Below, one piece after another: positions 50,446 to 62,443 of a stretch of 64,000 nucleotides of DNA (its first letter is position 1; the number at the start of each line of letters is the position of its first letter). The position numbers and the translations under genes were made by a program. The notes under the pieces were generated by a model. It saw only the letters and a list, made by a program, of their open reading frames with translations. It had not been told where the DNA came from and did not search any database. The stretch comes from Welwitschia mirabilis (Eukaryota; Gnetophyta; Gnetopsida; Welwitschiales): positions 178,183,427 through 178,247,426 of the forward strand of contig JBOZIK010000001.1 in the NCBI GenBank assembly GCA_051453625.1. The letters are read 5' to 3'.

Positions 50446-51049
50446 GATATGCCCTCAGTAGTATTTTATGGCTTTTCTTTAATTTAATATAAAATTTGTT
50501 TTGTTTTGGGGGTATGACACTCTAACCACCCCTTAAAAAAATCATAATAACTAAATTAATATAAATTTTTTAATAAAAATAACATTACAAAAATAAAACT
50601 ATTAAATTATGTAAAGACAAAGAAGAAACTCTTTAGCTGTAACTTTTACCTAGAGAGATTAGATTAAAAAATAAAACATAAACTATCTTAAAGAAATCAA
50701 TGTTACCAAACTCAACTTTTAAGATGCTTTACATTTATTCATTTATTTAACACTCATCACGAAAAAAAACCATAATTTACTAGGTATAAAATGGTATTTA
50801 TGTGGGTTCTAGATTCATATTAAGATATTGTCTTACATAACATAATTAATAGGATTTTCTTTTACTAATGACATAGACTAATACATTAAATTAAAGTAAT
50901 CATAGAATTTTGTGCATTAGTTATTCACTTAATGAGTTGAACAAAATCCCTACTTATTATGTANNNNNNNNNNCTTAAATAAATTAATCCTTAATCATTA
51001 AATCCTTAATAATTAGAAGTCTTTTTAAACATAAATTTGTTATTTATAA
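50446..51049. other. Non-coding between LINE copies
   Basis: AT-rich, with a 10-N gap at 50964-50973. Nothing was recognised. Confidence 0.4.
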
Positions 51050-53010
51050 GTATTCTCTTCTTTTTCTTTAGTTATTTATAATATTAACTATTTAGTCAAG
51101 CAAGGTTGTCTTTTAGCTCCATGGCTTTTCATAATTGAAGTTGATTTCATTTATCATGTTATTCAAAATGATATGTAATAAGGTTTAGTAAGGGAAATTT
51201 CTTTGGATGATGCTTCTCACTAGTTATTGAATTTACATTTTGCTAATGATTTTTTCTTCATGGTGGTAAATGATTCATAACCTATTAGTTAGCTTTGTAC
51301 TTATGTTCAACAATATTTTCAATTGTCATGAGGTGATATTAATTGTCAAAAGTCTTTATTTTATGTGGCAAGTGGAGATTAATAGCATATTCTACTCTAT
51401 GAATGGCACATTTTACAAGGGGAAGAAATTTTTGAACTATTAAACATTCTCTTTTTCTTTAAAAGTCATCCTCAAAAGTTATGAGATTTGACATTATAGC
51501 AAACTCATATGAAAGTGGTTAAATGAAGGAGAACATGCCTTTTTCCTGCAAGTCACTATTTGATTCATGTTTATTATTCCTCTTATTCTACTCATGTTTA
51601 TTATTCCTCATATTGGGATCCTTCCAAATCTACTTACTTAAAGCTATGACAACTTCTTAGAATTTTTATGTGATCTTATGCTAAAGGAAAATAAGAGTTT
51701 CATTAACCTTCTTGGAACACTATGACATTTCTTAAGAAAAACGAAGGTTTAGGCTTTATTATTTTACACTATCAAGGTGTTAGCTTGACTTAAAGATGAC
51801 TGTTATAATGGTTTATTAATCCTCCTTTGATTTTCTATTTACTTTTTTGGTGGCTTAGATATCCATTTTCAAATAATCAAAGGATATGAAAGCATATCCA
51901 TCTTGTAAGTTGGGTCTTTCCTCCCTCAAAGATAAAAATTAAAGCCTCTCATGTTTTTAAAGTACTTAAAAGACTTGATATATACTTCATTCTTGTATTT
52001 CTTAAGATCATCTAAAGATTCTAGGCAAGTTGCTTTAGGATATTATTCCATAGTGATTGCCTCTTTCCCCTACTCCTTTGGGAATAATAAATGAAAGACT
52101 AGCTAGCTACTTAATGGTTTAATCATGAAATAACTTCATTATAAAGCTTGTATTTTAAAAATAGTTAAATATCCTTAATTGAATATAAGTAAGCTTATGG
52201 GGGTTCTATTGGACTTCAATAAGCTTTTCTTAAGCTTCATCAGTTTCTGCATCATGCATGTTAAGTATTCCCTGATCATTCTGTACATATATAAGAATTA
52301 TGTTGACAAGATCACTCATCTACGATTCCCTTTTATTTGGTAAAAGCCTATTGTTTTTTATAGGTGGCACTGATGTTAGCTTTATCTGCAACTACAAATG
52401 GTGTGTTCAAAAACCATCTCACTAATGGACCTTTTTGTTAAATTAAATTTGAAATATTCTAACTCTTCTAAGATTAAACACTTTCTTTGGTATCTAATGT
52501 TTTAAGGCCTTCCTACTAGGGATTGTCTATGTCATTTGTAGGTTTTAAATCTAATTTGTTTAGTGTGTGGCCATGATGATGATTTCTTAGATGTTTTTCT
52601 CCTTTATAAACTTTCTTAGAATGCATGGAGTTGGGTTTCTTATGTCCTTTCAAATCTCTCTGTTAATCTAGAGATAGATTTTCCTGAGGTCAACCCTAAT
52701 TTTAGTGATGTCCATGACTTTATTTGAAAAACCATTGGCCTTGCATTCTTTACTTAATTTGGAAATGTAGATTTAGCTTACACTGTAGGAAATAGAATGT
52801 CTCTTCAACTTTCCTTATTTATATGCAAGAAAAAACTAGTATTATCTGCCTTATTTCATTTCATGTTCATTCTCATACAAAAAGGTGTAATTAGATTTTT
52901 ACTACCTCTTGTAACTTCTTCGGCCTCGGTTTTGCAATGTTCTAATAAGGAATGCTCCTTTTCAAGTTCATGCTCTTCTAAATTTTATTAGTGAAAATAC
53001 TTATGCTAAT
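51050..53010 (+). pseudogene. LINE relic C, RT to zf-RVT
   Basis: It starts inside RT with VKQGCLLAPWLFIIEVDF (51095-51150). The catalytic box reads HFANDFFFMV (about 51237-51270), FAND where FADD is expected. The zf-RVT region (about 52465-52645) has KIKHFLWYLMF, LICLVCGHDDDFLDVFL and a final aromatic WSW. The open piece at 52797-52991 lies in the C-terminal tail region. The order matches LINE B, but the copy lacks endonuclease and ORF1. Direct repeats of about 27 bp occur near 51565-51620. Confidence 0.75.
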
Positions 53011-56000
53011 TGCTCTATGCCTTTAGAGACAAAAGATCAAAATCATTCTTTGCCAACAAATTAGTGCTTTGAAGTTTTTTGATAATCATTATGATCTCTT
53101 TTTTCCCCCTCTGTATCTATGTTTTCTTCTATATTATTTTATCTCAAACTCTTTTGAGTGATTTATGCCTCTAGTTTTTATGTATTTTTATTTTCTCTAT
53201 CTAATATAATCTATGTTTTATATCTAACATGATCCCTTATTATGACAAAATCATAATTGATAAAATACCATTTTTTGCTTATTTTATGTAAATAAAACTT
53301 TTTTAAGTAATTAATGATAATATTTTATTTGATTTGTATCATATTTATTAATATTATTTAGTTTTTAATGATAATGAATTTGACATAAATATAAATGTAA
53401 TTTAATAAGCTTTTAAAATTTTCAATGAGATGGTAGTCTAACTAATGGACTGCTTGTCTTTTATTTAGCAGTTCATTTAAATCTTTAGATAACCCAGTTA
53501 ACATATTATGATGTTCTCAGTGTATAAAATCATTTATTTGGTCAAACATGGTGGTTCTACTTCTAATAATGATGTATAATTACTTAAAGTTTTAAGTCTA
53601 ATATCCATGTTATGTTACACTTCTCAACATTTCTCTAATTTTCTCTTCAATTAAGAATGATATTGTTAAATTTGTTGATAATATTTCACATGAACATTCT
53701 TATGATGNNNNNNNNNNGTATTATATTAAAATAGATGTTTTGTAATAGAAGTACTGCTTAACCCTCTAAGTAATGGACATGTCTTTGCTAAAAAAGTGGA
53801 ATATTTTAATCTCTCCAACTATTATAGTGATTATCTTCATGTAGTATGTGATATTTATTCATACCATCTTTTGAAATATAAGCAACAATTAGATGAGTGT
53901 TGAGCTAAGACATTTATTTTAAATTTTAGTTTCTAACCTCCCTCTACTAACTTTATCTCTTGTAAATTTTTTATATCATCTTATGGCCCCTCCACTTTAG
54001 CTATGATCATCAATAAATAACATTCAAAGCTTATTTTCACTTAATAGCCTTAACCTAGACTTAAAGATGATAGCAAATCTTTAGATTGTTCCTCGTCAAT
54101 CCCAGCTTTAATTTTATCTAATTATGCAATAAACCCTAATGGCTTGTTGAAGTTAACAAATGGTAATGAGTGAAAGCCTTATTTGTAAGGGATCATCTTT
54201 ATATTTATTTAGATTCTTTTGGTTTTGAATCCTTAGTCAAGATAAATAATCCTTTACAACTTTGCATGCATAATATGAACATTGATAAGAAAGTGTATGT
54301 AGATCTAGATGTATGTAGGCAATTTAGGAAGTGGCACACATAAAGCCTTCTCTTGCATATCATGAGTATTATTCATATGTCATTGACAAGGCTCGACATA
54401 AAGATTTTCTTTCTAGCTTAGGTACTTCTTTTGATTTTACTCTTTTGTAGAAAATTAAGATCTCTTTTTAAGAGTTATCTTTTTTAGCACACTGGTTCTT
54501 GCCTCATTTAATAGTCAGTACTATTTGCTTATAAAGAAGGATGAGGAGATGTTGTTATCCTTTACATGTCTTTTAAAAAAATAAAATTATTTAGTCTAGC
54601 TTAAATTTTAAAAATCAAATTACTTGGGATACCTTTTCTTTAGCTTATGATCCTTTTTATATTTGTCCAAGTTTTTCTCTAGATGGCTTGGAAAAGAGAT
54701 GTTATTTATGCAAAGACCTTCTTATTCCCTTCCCTTTATTCTGTGGCTCTTTAATAATGGTTTCAACATGGTTGAATTTTTTAAAGATAAACTTGAGAAT
54801 CTTCCTTCTTTCATTTAAGAGTAGGAATATCAACATTGTTTTAGTTTCAAAGAGAAGTTATATCTAATAGTAATGAATGGAGGCAACTTAAGTCACATTC
54901 TCCAGAGATATACTTAAAGCAATTATCATCCTAGGTAACCTTGTGTATTTAGAAAATTAGACAATTTTTATTTCTTTACACTTTTTTTAGGGTGGGTTCT
55001 TATGTTAATATTATTCAATAGGAAACTCTATTAAATCATTTTCCAATTAAAATTAATATTAGTTCTATTAAGGTTAAAAGTCATTTATTTTGATTCAATG
55101 CTAATAGCTTTTCCTCTTAAACTCAATGTATTATTTAGAATCTTTGAAAGTCATAGCCTAGCCTAGCCTATTATGTCATATAGGCTGGATTCAATGGTGA
55201 CATAGAGCTATGCATCATGTGAATAATTTGGCAAAAAATTTTAAATAATAGATAGTGTTGCATGCAAAATTACAATATAACAAGATTATGTTAATAGTTT
55301 AAGAATTATCTAACAAATTAATCCATGATCCATTCAATGCAATAAATCATGTTGAATTGATTATACCCAAAAAAGCTTTTAGAAATAGGATGTTTATAAA
55401 TTTAAAACACCCTAATTAAAAATTACCTTGCTTGGACTAAATTTTAGGATAAAAATTGCAAAGAATTTTTCAAGCATTTAAACAAATATTCTCGTATTCA
55501 TCCTTTCTCATCATGATAATATTGTTTCTAATATGGATAGTTTAATTTCTCATTTAAGAGATCACTTTGTGCAATGAGTTGAAGTTATACTTATGGACAC
55601 TATAGCTTTTGAAGAGGATGCTTCCTCTTTCCTCACCTTGGTTACTTTGATTATGTTACAAATAATAGAATTTAACATTACTATAGATGAACTTAAATAA
55701 GCTTACTTTTAAATGATCAATAGTAAAGCCTTAGGATAAGATGATTTTCTAGTTAAATTTTTAAAATCTCATCAGGATATCATTGGTAATGAACTTTTTA
55801 TATCATTCAAGAAGCAATAGCTATAGTATCTTTAGGTAATTCTTTAAGTGAAGGAGTTATTACACTTCTTCCCCTAGTTATGGTGATCTTGCTTGGATTA
55901 GTAATTGGTACCTAATTACTCTTCTCAATGTCGATGTAAAATTTGGATCAAATGTTTAGCTTTTATATTCAAGAGGATTTGTTTTAATATTATATATCTT

Positions 56001-57480
56001 TCAGACTTTATTCTTGGAAAATACATCTTCAATAATGTAGTAGTAGCTTAGGAAGGTTTATAACGAGTAAAAGATACTAATCAAAATGTTTTTTTTATTA
56101 AATTGGATCATGCCAAGGCTTATGATTGAATTTAGTGGGATTTTCTTCTTTAAGTTATGTTAAAGCTTACTTTTAATCCTAGATTTCTTCATATAGTTAA
56201 CTTTTTATTTACTGATGCTAATTCTCAAACAGTTACAAATTTTGTTATGAATTTCTCTTTACTATTCATTGGTCAATGAGGTAAGGTTATCCTGTGACCT
56301 TTTATCTATTTATTATTATAATAAATTTTCTTTGTCATCGGATTTCGAATATTTTGAGCAATTCAATTAAAAGCTTCATCCTCTTTAATCTTAATAATTA
56401 GATCCTTAATATGCATTTTGTTAATGTATTTTTTTAAATAAATAATAATTTCTTTTTTTAATCCATAATAACTTTTCTAATATTAATCCTCTTTTATATC
56501 AGTTGAGTAATATTGCGCCCTTTTAGCTCTTAAATAATTAGATAAAATTGTGTATCTACAATTTCACATGAAATTATTAGAATTACTAAAAAAGCTCTAG
56601 AAGTTGGTGGAAAAATAAGACATTATTAAAATTCTTGAATTCCTTTCAATTTTTAAGTTTATCCTTCTTCCCATTAGGATTAAGTTACTTTTAGAGTTTA
56701 GGAAAAGATAGAGAAACAAAAACAAAAGATCTTACACTGGTAGATACTTTCATAACTTATAAGACTATCCTAGCCTCTACTCATGTTGTTTATTCCTCTT
56801 GTTAATAACTTTCCTAGCTTGCCTACTAGAAATTAGAGCATTTATTCAAGAATTTGATGTGGTCATCTAAAGATTCTCAAAAAGGGTTTCATTGTGTATC
56901 TTTAGATATAACCATTTTAACTTAATAATAAGGTTGTTTAGGTTTTATGAATTCTTTTGAGTAGGGTCTTATGTTGATGGCTCAATGGCTTTTTTAACCC
57001 ATAGATTATTAAGATATTATTAGAAAATTGTTATAAAGCTTTTCATAGAAATAAATCGTTTTGGAAGGAAATATTTTTTATTAATTGGATTTTCTCTTCA
57101 TGCAAAATTAATCATTCAAGCACGCATGTTTTTCACAATATTTGAAGGCTTGAATAGTATTACATTAATATATTGATCAAAAAATATCTCTATGAATTCA
57201 AATCTTCTTACCTTTGTTTGTCCTTGATCGTTGTCATTACTACTTACTCCAATTACTTCCACAAATTCTAGGTAAGCAACTAACTGATTTTAAAAAGGCA
57301 TTGTTTCTTTTAATTACCTAAGGCTAGCATGTTAATGAATATTCTAAGAACAATTAAAAACTCTCCATGGTGCTTCTTCTAACATGAAACATTTCCTTTT
57401 TCAAAATCTATAATTTTCTTCTATAGCAAGTGAATTTAGATAATACTAAGAAAAATTTCTTTTAGGATATTAAGTGGAAT

Positions 57481-57546
57481 AATGACTTAATAGTTTTGTT
57501 ATGTAATCCTCTTAATGACTTAATAGTTTTATTATGTAATCCTTTC
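57481..57546 (+). repeat. 33-bp tandem duplication
   Basis: AATGACTTAATAGTTTT(G/A)TT plus ATGTAATCCT occurs twice, head to tail, inside LINE D. Confidence 0.85.
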
Positions 57547-58184
57547 ACCACTTTCCGGTTGTTTCATAATTGGTTGTTTCATAATCTATTGACTCTTATT
57601 GCTTGTTTTAACAAGTTTTGACATAAATAAGAAAATAAGTAATTCTGGGTAAGCATCTATAGAAAAATCTAGACACTTCTAGTGCTTCCAAAGTCAAGCA
57701 TTGTCTTTGGTACTTTATCCATCAAGATTTACCTATTGCTATTAGACTTTGACATTTGGATATTCTTAAACTAGTATGCCTTTAATGTGGTATACTTAAA
57801 AGCTTTGGTCAAATTTTGTAGCAATGTCGTTTTATTAGAAAAACTTTACTTTCAATGTGTAAAGTTCTCCAGAACATTCAAACTCTAGAAAATTTGGTAT
57901 TCTTTGGCTTTCTACTAGATACTAATATTCATCTCAAATTTCTCTAAAGAGTTATTTGTATTATCACTTTACATCAAATTTGGAAGTGGAGATGTGATTT
58001 TATATTTCATAAGAAAGAGTATTCCCTTCCCCCATCATTTAACTATCTAAGAGAAAATGAATATTTTGTGAAATGTTTTTCAACTCAAAAGTTGAGTAGG
58101 TCATGCATGGTTATCAAAGTGCCTCCTAAAGTTTCTCTTTCTCCAAATCCTCTACTAATCAGTCACGATGTCTTTTCTTTAAAT

Positions 58185-58495
58185 TTTGTTTAGTTGTTGT
58201 CTTTGTTTTAGTCATACTAGTTGGTCCATCATAAGGCCATCATGCATTGTTTTTTATTTTTTTAAAGCATACTTGTTGTTTAGGCCAAAGTGTTTTGATT
58301 TTGGACTCTTTTTTAATTGCAATGAAAACTTTTTTCGTTTCCTATTTAGTTGCTATGTTTATTTCAATCATACTGGTAGCTTCGTCTTGAGGTTATTGTG
58401 CCTTGTTTTTTAGTTTCTTAAAGTGTAGTTATTGTTTAGGCTAGGCTATCTTGAAGGACTCTTTTTAATTGGAATTAAAATGTTTTTTTAATGGA
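58185..58495 (+). repeat. Tandem dimer in the LINE D 3' UTR
   Basis: Two units of about 160 and 150 bp (58185-58344 and 58345-58495) share ordered words: TTTAGTTG, CATACT, TTGTTTTTTA, TTGTTTAGGC, GGACTCTTTTTAATTG and AAAA(C/T)TTTTTT. They are diverged, so the duplication is old. Confidence 0.75.
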
Positions 58496-58575
58496 AGCAA
58501 CATTCCTCCAACATTAAAGCTTATTTTATTATTTAATTAAAAAAAAACCTCAAGGATGCATATGGTCACTTTATA

Positions 58576-58665
58576 AATATTGATAGGCTATAGGTGGTTA
58601 GGATATGGCTTTCATTCCTAATAGGTTGTGGGTTTGAGTCGCCTTCAGAAAAATGCTAAAAAGAT
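58576..58665 (+). repeat. tRNA-Glu-derived SINE head or tRNA-Glu pseudogene
   Basis: TAGGCTATAGGTGGTTAGGA (from 58584) carries the A box and D-arm of plant tRNA-Glu. GGCTTTCATTCC gives a TTC anticodon loop, and GGGTTTGAGTC (58630-58640) is the B box. The spacing between boxes is that of a tRNA. The acceptor and anticodon stems no longer pair well, so it is not a working tRNA. It begins about 30 bp after the poly(A) end of LINE D. The body after 58665 is undefined. Confidence 0.65.
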
Positions 58666-59426
58666 TATCACCTTCCTATAATGGTAATACAAGGATTTGG
58701 AACACCCTATAAGCCACTTGATCTAGGTTTATTTAATCTTAAATGTTGGCAAGTTGTTCAACACATTTATGCCTCTTGTTTTGCATCCACCCGTTGCTTT
58801 GATTATATAAGGATGCACAAGTTGTCAAATACAAGTAATTCAAGATAGGTGCTAAGTGTATGATATATTCCCCATTAAAGATAAATTATATCCAAAAATA
58901 AACTTCAAAAATAATTTTTAATACTAAAGCCTAGTGTAAAAGGCTTCGCTGAAAGAAGTAAGGCTTTCCAATTAATTAGTTGTCCATGATTAGGCATCAT
59001 AGCATGACCCTAAAAAAAATTAAAACCCCCCAACAAATTAGTTTGACAAGGTTTTAATAAAAAGTCATAACCTTAAGAGATTCCATATTTGCTCTTGCAT
59101 ATTCCACATTCAAATATTGAAAGGTTGTAAATCGAGATAATGAAAGCCAACAACTTTGATACTCTAATACACTACCTTTGTAAGTAAAATTGTCTATGAA
59201 ATGTCAATTTTTAAATAGTGGTATCATCGAAGAAGGAGAATTCTGTAGATTGAATAACGGCCTACGACTTTGATACTCTCTTAGCCATGTTAAATTTGTA
59301 TATCATATAAATATGCTAGTTACAAGTTTGTGAGCTTTAGCTTAAGTTCATTTGTGTTTTTTACCCATGTCTTCTTTAAGCAAAAAAGAAGATAAAAGGG
59401 TATTCTGGGTAAAAGAAATAATTTTT
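58666..59426. other. Non-coding, nothing recognised
   Basis: This may include the body of the tRNA-Glu-derived SINE. No frame or repeat boundary was identified. Confidence 0.4.
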
Positions 59427-59486
59427 TTGAAAGACATTTTCAAGAATTGAACTTACAACCACAAAGTCAGAAAGCATCGCCCTATC
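59427..59486 (-). repeat. tRNA-like repeat, copy 2
   Basis: In minus-strand sense it reads GATAGGGCGATGCTTTCTGA, then CTTTGTGGTTGTAAGTTCAA and TTCTTG. It matches the copy at 50370-50445, including the following A/T-rich flank. Its start is cut by the N gap at 59487-60092. Confidence 0.5.
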
Positions 59487-60092
59487 NNNNNNNNNNNNNN
59501 NNNNNNNNNNNNNNNNNNNNNNNNNNNNNNNNNNNNNNNNNNNNNNNNNNNNNNNNNNNNNNNNNNNNNNNNNNNNNNNNNNNNNNNNNNNNNNNNNNNN
59601 NNNNNNNNNNNNNNNNNNNNNNNNNNNNNNNNNNNNNNNNNNNNNNNNNNNNNNNNNNNNNNNNNNNNNNNNNNNNNNNNNNNNNNNNNNNNNNNNNNNN
59701 NNNNNNNNNNNNNNNNNNNNNNNNNNNNNNNNNNNNNNNNNNNNNNNNNNNNNNNNNNNNNNNNNNNNNNNNNNNNNNNNNNNNNNNNNNNNNNNNNNNN
59801 NNNNNNNNNNNNNNNNNNNNNNNNNNNNNNNNNNNNNNNNNNNNNNNNNNNNNNNNNNNNNNNNNNNNNNNNNNNNNNNNNNNNNNNNNNNNNNNNNNNN
59901 NNNNNNNNNNNNNNNNNNNNNNNNNNNNNNNNNNNNNNNNNNNNNNNNNNNNNNNNNNNNNNNNNNNNNNNNNNNNNNNNNNNNNNNNNNNNNNNNNNNN
60001 NNNNNNNNNNNNNNNNNNNNNNNNNNNNNNNNNNNNNNNNNNNNNNNNNNNNNNNNNNNNNNNNNNNNNNNNNNNNNNNNNNNNNNNNNNNN
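59487..60092. other. Assembly gap
   Basis: 606 unknown bases. They separate the repeat cluster from the clathrin light chain gene and hide part of its upstream region. Confidence 1.
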
Positions 60093-60500
60093 CTTCAAAG
60101 ATTAAATGAATAATTTTAAGAGATATCTAACTAGTAATTTGATAGTAACCTGCACTTTAAAGAAATTTCCATTGCATTTTGATTAACACATTGATTTCCG
60201 CCCCTTTTTTTTTTTAACATTGTTGATTTGATTAAACAATAGTAAAAAACGATTTTATTTATTTTCTCATATTGTAATAAAACAACAATTAAAAAACAAT
60301 CTTGTTGGAAAAGCAAGGAGGGGAACAAGCCATTCACCTCACATCCCATCTTATAATTGCCTCCAATACGGTGACCTTAAGGGAGCTTTCTGAAAATTTT
60401 CCACAGGTTTTAAGCTCAGATCCGGTGATTTTCTGCGATATCTCCATTCAATTTCTTGTGCATCGAATCAGATCCAGCGCCAGGAGGATCACCACCGAAG
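60093..60500 (+). promoter_or_regulatory. Upstream region and 5' leader of the clathrin light chain gene
   Basis: From about 60300 the sequence becomes less AT-rich and contains no ATG before the start at 60501, as expected for a 5' UTR. TTTTCCACAG (near 60396-60405) and AAGCTCAG (60412-60419) could be 3' splice sites of a leader intron. No TATA box could be placed with confidence. The start site may lie in or near the preceding gap. Confidence 0.45.
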
Positions 60501-62443
60501 ATGTCAGGATACGAGGAAGAGCTCGGGGCAAACACCGTTTCCGCCTCGTCCGCAAGGCCTTTTGAGGACGGATACATAGGGTACGATCCGCGCCTTGAAT
60601 CGCAGAGGTTTGAATCGCAGAGATTTGAATCCTTCGCTTCATCGCCCGAGCATTTCCCGCAGGACGATGTGCCCAAGGATCCTATCGGAGGCGAATTCGA
60701 TAATGGAAGTATGTACATGGAGATGGGAAATTTGGAGGAGAATCAGCAGCATGAAACCCCAACTTCCATGCCCTTTGGAAGCACCGGACAAACCCCCTTC
60801 AATTTTAAGGAGTACGACGGTTCTCCCGATGTCAACGCCAATGGCTCCGGAAACGGCGATGCGTTTTACGGTGTGCCTCCTTCCGATGGTCCGATCTTGC
60901 CAGCACCCGAGGATATGCAGGAAGAAGGTTATGCCCTTCGCGAATGGCGTAGGTACGGCCTGCCCCCCACCCCTCTGAGTTTGTCTGATGGATGAAAAAT
61001 AGCGGAATTTATCTGGATATCTTCTTTCAAATGGTGCATCTCCTTTTAGAGAAGTGCCCAAGTGCCGGCCTGTTGTTTACTCAAGTGTTTAGGAATACCT
61101 AGATCTGTTTGTCTGTTAAATATTTGCTAAATCTGATATTTATGTAACCTTCCCATGAATTCTGTTTCCGTTTTTTCTTTTTTTTTTTTAAATTTTTTTT
61201 GTTGATCAATATCTATTTTGTGTGGTGTTTAGTTTATTTTTTGGCGTTCATTAAGCAATTTTACTTGAGAGTATAAAATTTCTCCATCTACCATTCCTTC
61301 GAAAATTTCTGGCGAGTTACGTGGCAAAAATCGTTATTTGCATTGCTTGGCTTGGCTTGTGTGTTTTAGCTTCAACTCCTCCTTCTCATCTTCTTCAAAC
61401 CTATACCGAAATTTACCACGTTGCTCTGCCTTCACTCAATTAAATTACCAGTTCCACTTACCTAGATGTATTTTAATTGATTTTGACATTTATGTCTTTT
61501 ATCTTGCCAACCCAAAACTCAGTCATGAGTTAGTTGACCGGTTTGGTTGCTTTTTGGTGACTAACAGTGCTCTTCCGTGTTTAGTTGCGAGATGTACTAT
61601 CCTGGGTTTATTATATGTAAGCCTTCTAATTCAGTATGCCCATTAAAGATCGTAGTTAGTTGCAGCTTTTACAGGTTGAGATGTAATTTATTGGTTCAAG
61701 AAAGGATTGATTTTTTTAACAGGCCAAATTATGCTATGCAACAACATGGAAATGCACTATTTTCTTCATCAGTGACGCCTTTGAAGAAATTTACCCTGTG
61801 CATTTGGAATCAGGCTTTTTCTAAATGCTTGTTTTTATTCTCTGAAATTTTACGAGTTTTCTTGTCATAATCCATTCAATTTTCTTCCAGCCTGGAAATG
61901 AATAAAGGAAAAACATCAATTAGAAGGGGCCTTTCCCAAGGGTTTTAGTCACTGAGTATTGAATCTTTATTTAACATGAATAGTTGATATTATATAGTGG
62001 TTCAGTTTGTTCTTTGAGAAATTACAGAAAGATAGGAACAATTTCCTTGTGGTAAGTTGATATTATGTAGTTACTCAGTTTGTCTTTGAGAAGTTACACA
62101 AGGATAGTAACAATTTCCTTGTGGTAAGTCCCAGGAACCAAAATAATTTCATGTAATGTCATAATGCTGATGGAATGAATGGATAATACAGTAATACAAT
62201 ATCATGTCAAATGGCAAATCTGATTTTTTCCCCTGTAGATCACTTACGCGTAAACATCATTAATTCTTTTGCCATTTTATCTTTGGAAGGCAAAATGCAA
62301 TTCGACTTGAAGAAAAGGAAAAGGCTGAAAAAGAAAATGTGCTTATTATTCTGAGTCAGGCTGAAGCTTTTAAAGAGGAATTTTATAATAAGAGGAAGAT
62401 AAATTGTGAGACTGGCAAAAACCACAACAGAGAAAGAGAGAAG
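60501..62443 (+). CDS. CLC: Clathrin light chain, exons 1 and 2 (3' incomplete)
   Basis: Clathrin light chain binds the hub of the clathrin heavy chain and regulates coat assembly on plasma-membrane and trans-Golgi vesicles. Exon 1 is 60501-60952 and exon 2 is 62290-62443. The intron (60953-62289) has GT at its start and AG at its end and splits an Arg codon after two bases. Exon 2 ends on a codon boundary at a second GT donor (62444). The 202 codons seen begin MSGYEEELG. They include the plant-specific N-terminal motif YIGYDPRLESQRFES, an acidic Gly/Pro/Ser-rich region, then DGPILPAPEDMQEEGYALRE, and across the junction the start of the heavy-chain-binding helix (REWRR, then QNAIRLEEKEKAEKE, AEAFKEEFYNKRK and NREREK). 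The next exon, expected to begin near an 'LxWANQEKFHKE'-like motif, lies beyond 64000. ATG 60501 is preferred because it has A at -3 and no earlier ATG is in frame. Plant light chains are usually about 250-340 residues, so roughly 60-130 are missing. Confidence 0.95.
61982..62125 (+). repeat. Tandem duplication in intron 1 of the clathrin light chain gene
   Basis: Unit 1 (61982-62054) and unit 2 (62055-62125) both start AGTTGATATTAT and end CAATTTCCTTGTGGTA, with about ten differences between them. Each unit is followed by AGT, so a GGTAAGT donor-like word occurs at each unit end. Confidence 0.9.

Larger units (their letters stand above)
53480..58548 (+). pseudogene. LINE relic D with poly(A) tail
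   Basis: ORF1 relics (about 53490-54350) are interrupted by a 10-N gap at 53708-53717. The ORF2 endonuclease begins near 54470, collinear with LINE B (shared text around 'cttgcctcatttaatagtcagtac' is clear). RT is near 56270-56345 (YLFIIIINFLCHRI), with a catalytic box HFVNV at about 56414-56428 in place of FADD. The post-RT segment is at 56620-56760 and the zf-RVT remnant at 57690-57850. The 3' UTR contains a tandem duplication (58185-58495) and ends in an A run at 58539-58547. Shifts and stops are many. It is the only copy here with a visible tail, and it is dead. Confidence 0.75.

Noticed and set aside
59376-60109. Long open frames across the 606-base gap
   Set aside because: Made almost entirely of unknown residues.
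60456-60500. Possible extension of the clathrin light chain start to 60456
   Set aside because: The codon there is TTG, not ATG, and the known N-terminal pattern begins at the ATG at 60501.
60639-61061. 140-codon open frame on the minus strand over clathrin light chain exon 1
   Set aside because: It is antisense to a well-supported exon and has no domain; a shadow of GC-rich coding sequence.
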